Assembly: GCA_021790375.1 (NCBI GenBank)
Contig: JAJYEB010000128.1
Span: 1-5,921 of the forward strand
DNA length: 5,921 nucleotides
Source of the DNA: Chloroflexota bacterium
GTDB taxonomy: Bacteria > Chloroflexota > Limnocylindria > Limnocylindrales > CSP1-4
Direction of reading: 5' to 3'
Shown: positions 5,448 to 5,921 of the stretch, one piece after another
How positions within the stretch are numbered: the first letter of the stretch is position 1
How the letters are laid out: every line of letters starts with the position of its first letter
Translations under genes and position numbers: made by a program
Notes under the pieces: generated by a model
The model's input: the letters and a program-made list of their open reading frames with translations, nothing else
Database searches by the model: none
What the model was told of the DNA's origin: nothing

Positions 5448-5921
5448 TCACAGTGCGAAGTGGAGCCCGCTGATCCAGGGCAGCTCGAAGGCATAGCCGG
5501 GGCCCCGGAAGAACGCCCCCACGAATGTCAGGAAGAGCCCGAAGATCGCGATGTACGTGAACAGCATGATCCCGACCTTCCGGTCCACCGGACGGTGCGA
5601 ACCACCGGTGCCGTCGGGCCCCCGGTCGATGAAAGGGATGAGGGCCGCGCCCACGAGCACGAAGGCCGGGACCAGCACGCCGGCCACCGTCGGGTGGAAG
5701 GCGGTAAGCAACTCCTGGAGGCCGACGAAGTACCAGGGCGCCTTGGCGACTTCGGGAGTCACGTTGCCGTTCGCCAGGTCCTCCAGCGGCGCGTTGACGA
5801 ACACCCCCATCAGCAGGAGGAAGATGCTCATCATGGCGGCCGCGAAGAACTCGATGGCGAGCAGGTGCGGCCAGGTCAGGACCGTGTCGTCCGGCTCCTT
5901 CTGGACCCGCACCACCGCGTC
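5448..5921 (-). CDS. Cytochrome b C-terminal half (subunit IV-like), 5' end outside the window
   Basis: 157 residues are visible, ending at TGA 5450-5448; the frame is open to the window edge, so the start, and whether the haem-binding N-terminal half is fused or separate, cannot be seen. Three hydrophobic helices lie at about 21-42, 79-99 and 115-137 of the visible part, matching helices F-H of cytochrome b or subunit IV of b6f/QcrC-type complexes. WPHLLAIEF before the first helix and KAPWYFVGLQELL (60-72) between the first two are hallmark segments. The Qo-site motif is APWY (61-64) rather than PEWY. There is no cytochrome c extension at the C-terminus, unlike Bacillus QcrC; that role seems taken by the separate downstream fusion protein. 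It forms part of the quinol-oxidation site in the membrane and is followed after 53 nt by the Rieske gene. Confidence 0.93.
   Translation of the reverse strand, partial: DAVVRVQKEPDDTVLTWPHLLAIEFFAAAMMSIFLLLMGVFVNAPLEDLANGNVTPEVAKAPWYFVGLQELLTAFHPTVAGVLVPAFVLVGAALIPFIDRGPDGTGGSHRPVDRKVGIMLFTYIAIFGLFLTFVGAFFRGPGYAFELPWISGLHFAL

Noticed and set aside
1..5921. CRISPR arrays, tRNA or rRNA genes, insertion sequences, phage genes
   Set aside because: No regularly spaced repeats, tRNA-like cloverleaf arms, transposase-like products or terminal inverted repeats were seen on either strand by eye.

Overview
The window is strikingly G+C-rich, with third codon positions almost entirely G or C. It carries one end of a respiratory cytochrome bc (quinol oxidase) gene cluster on the minus strand, facing two plus-strand genes. 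The mix is a Tat-signal Rieske protein with one predicted membrane helix, a Bacillus-like cytochrome b C-terminal half (APWYF instead of PEWY), a cytochrome c joined to a cupredoxin, and Ala/Ser/Pro-rich low-complexity tails. This suggests a high-G+C Gram-positive-like or Chloroflexota-type bacterium (Chloroflexota, Dormibacterota or similar). That placement is an inference from gene content; no marker gene is present.

Layout: 1-954 (+) is an unrecognised soluble protein that may begin upstream of the window. 955-1085 is a short intergenic stretch with a strong Shine-Dalgarno. 1086-1946 (+) is a membrane-anchored DsbA-like thiol-disulfide protein. 1947-2043 is a convergent intergenic gap with a compact GC hairpin. 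On the minus strand, read from the right edge leftwards, come the cytochrome b C-terminal half (5921-5448, cut by the window edge), the Rieske iron-sulfur protein (5394-4726), a cytochrome c-cupredoxin fusion (4729-3569), and a membrane-anchored six-kelch-motif beta-propeller protein (3540-2044).

The four minus-strand genes look like one operon. Gaps are 53 nt, a 4-nt GTGA stop/start overlap, and 28 nt, with no terminator-like structure until after the kelch gene. Quinol would be oxidised at cytochrome b, one electron going to the Rieske cluster, and then to the haem and/or type 1 copper of the fusion protein outside the membrane. The kelch protein is the unexplained member: its position and its predicted large extracytoplasmic propeller make it a candidate accessory subunit or docking factor. 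The nearby DsbA-like protein could serve disulfide or cytochrome c maturation for these exported proteins, but it is convergently transcribed and that link is only inferred.
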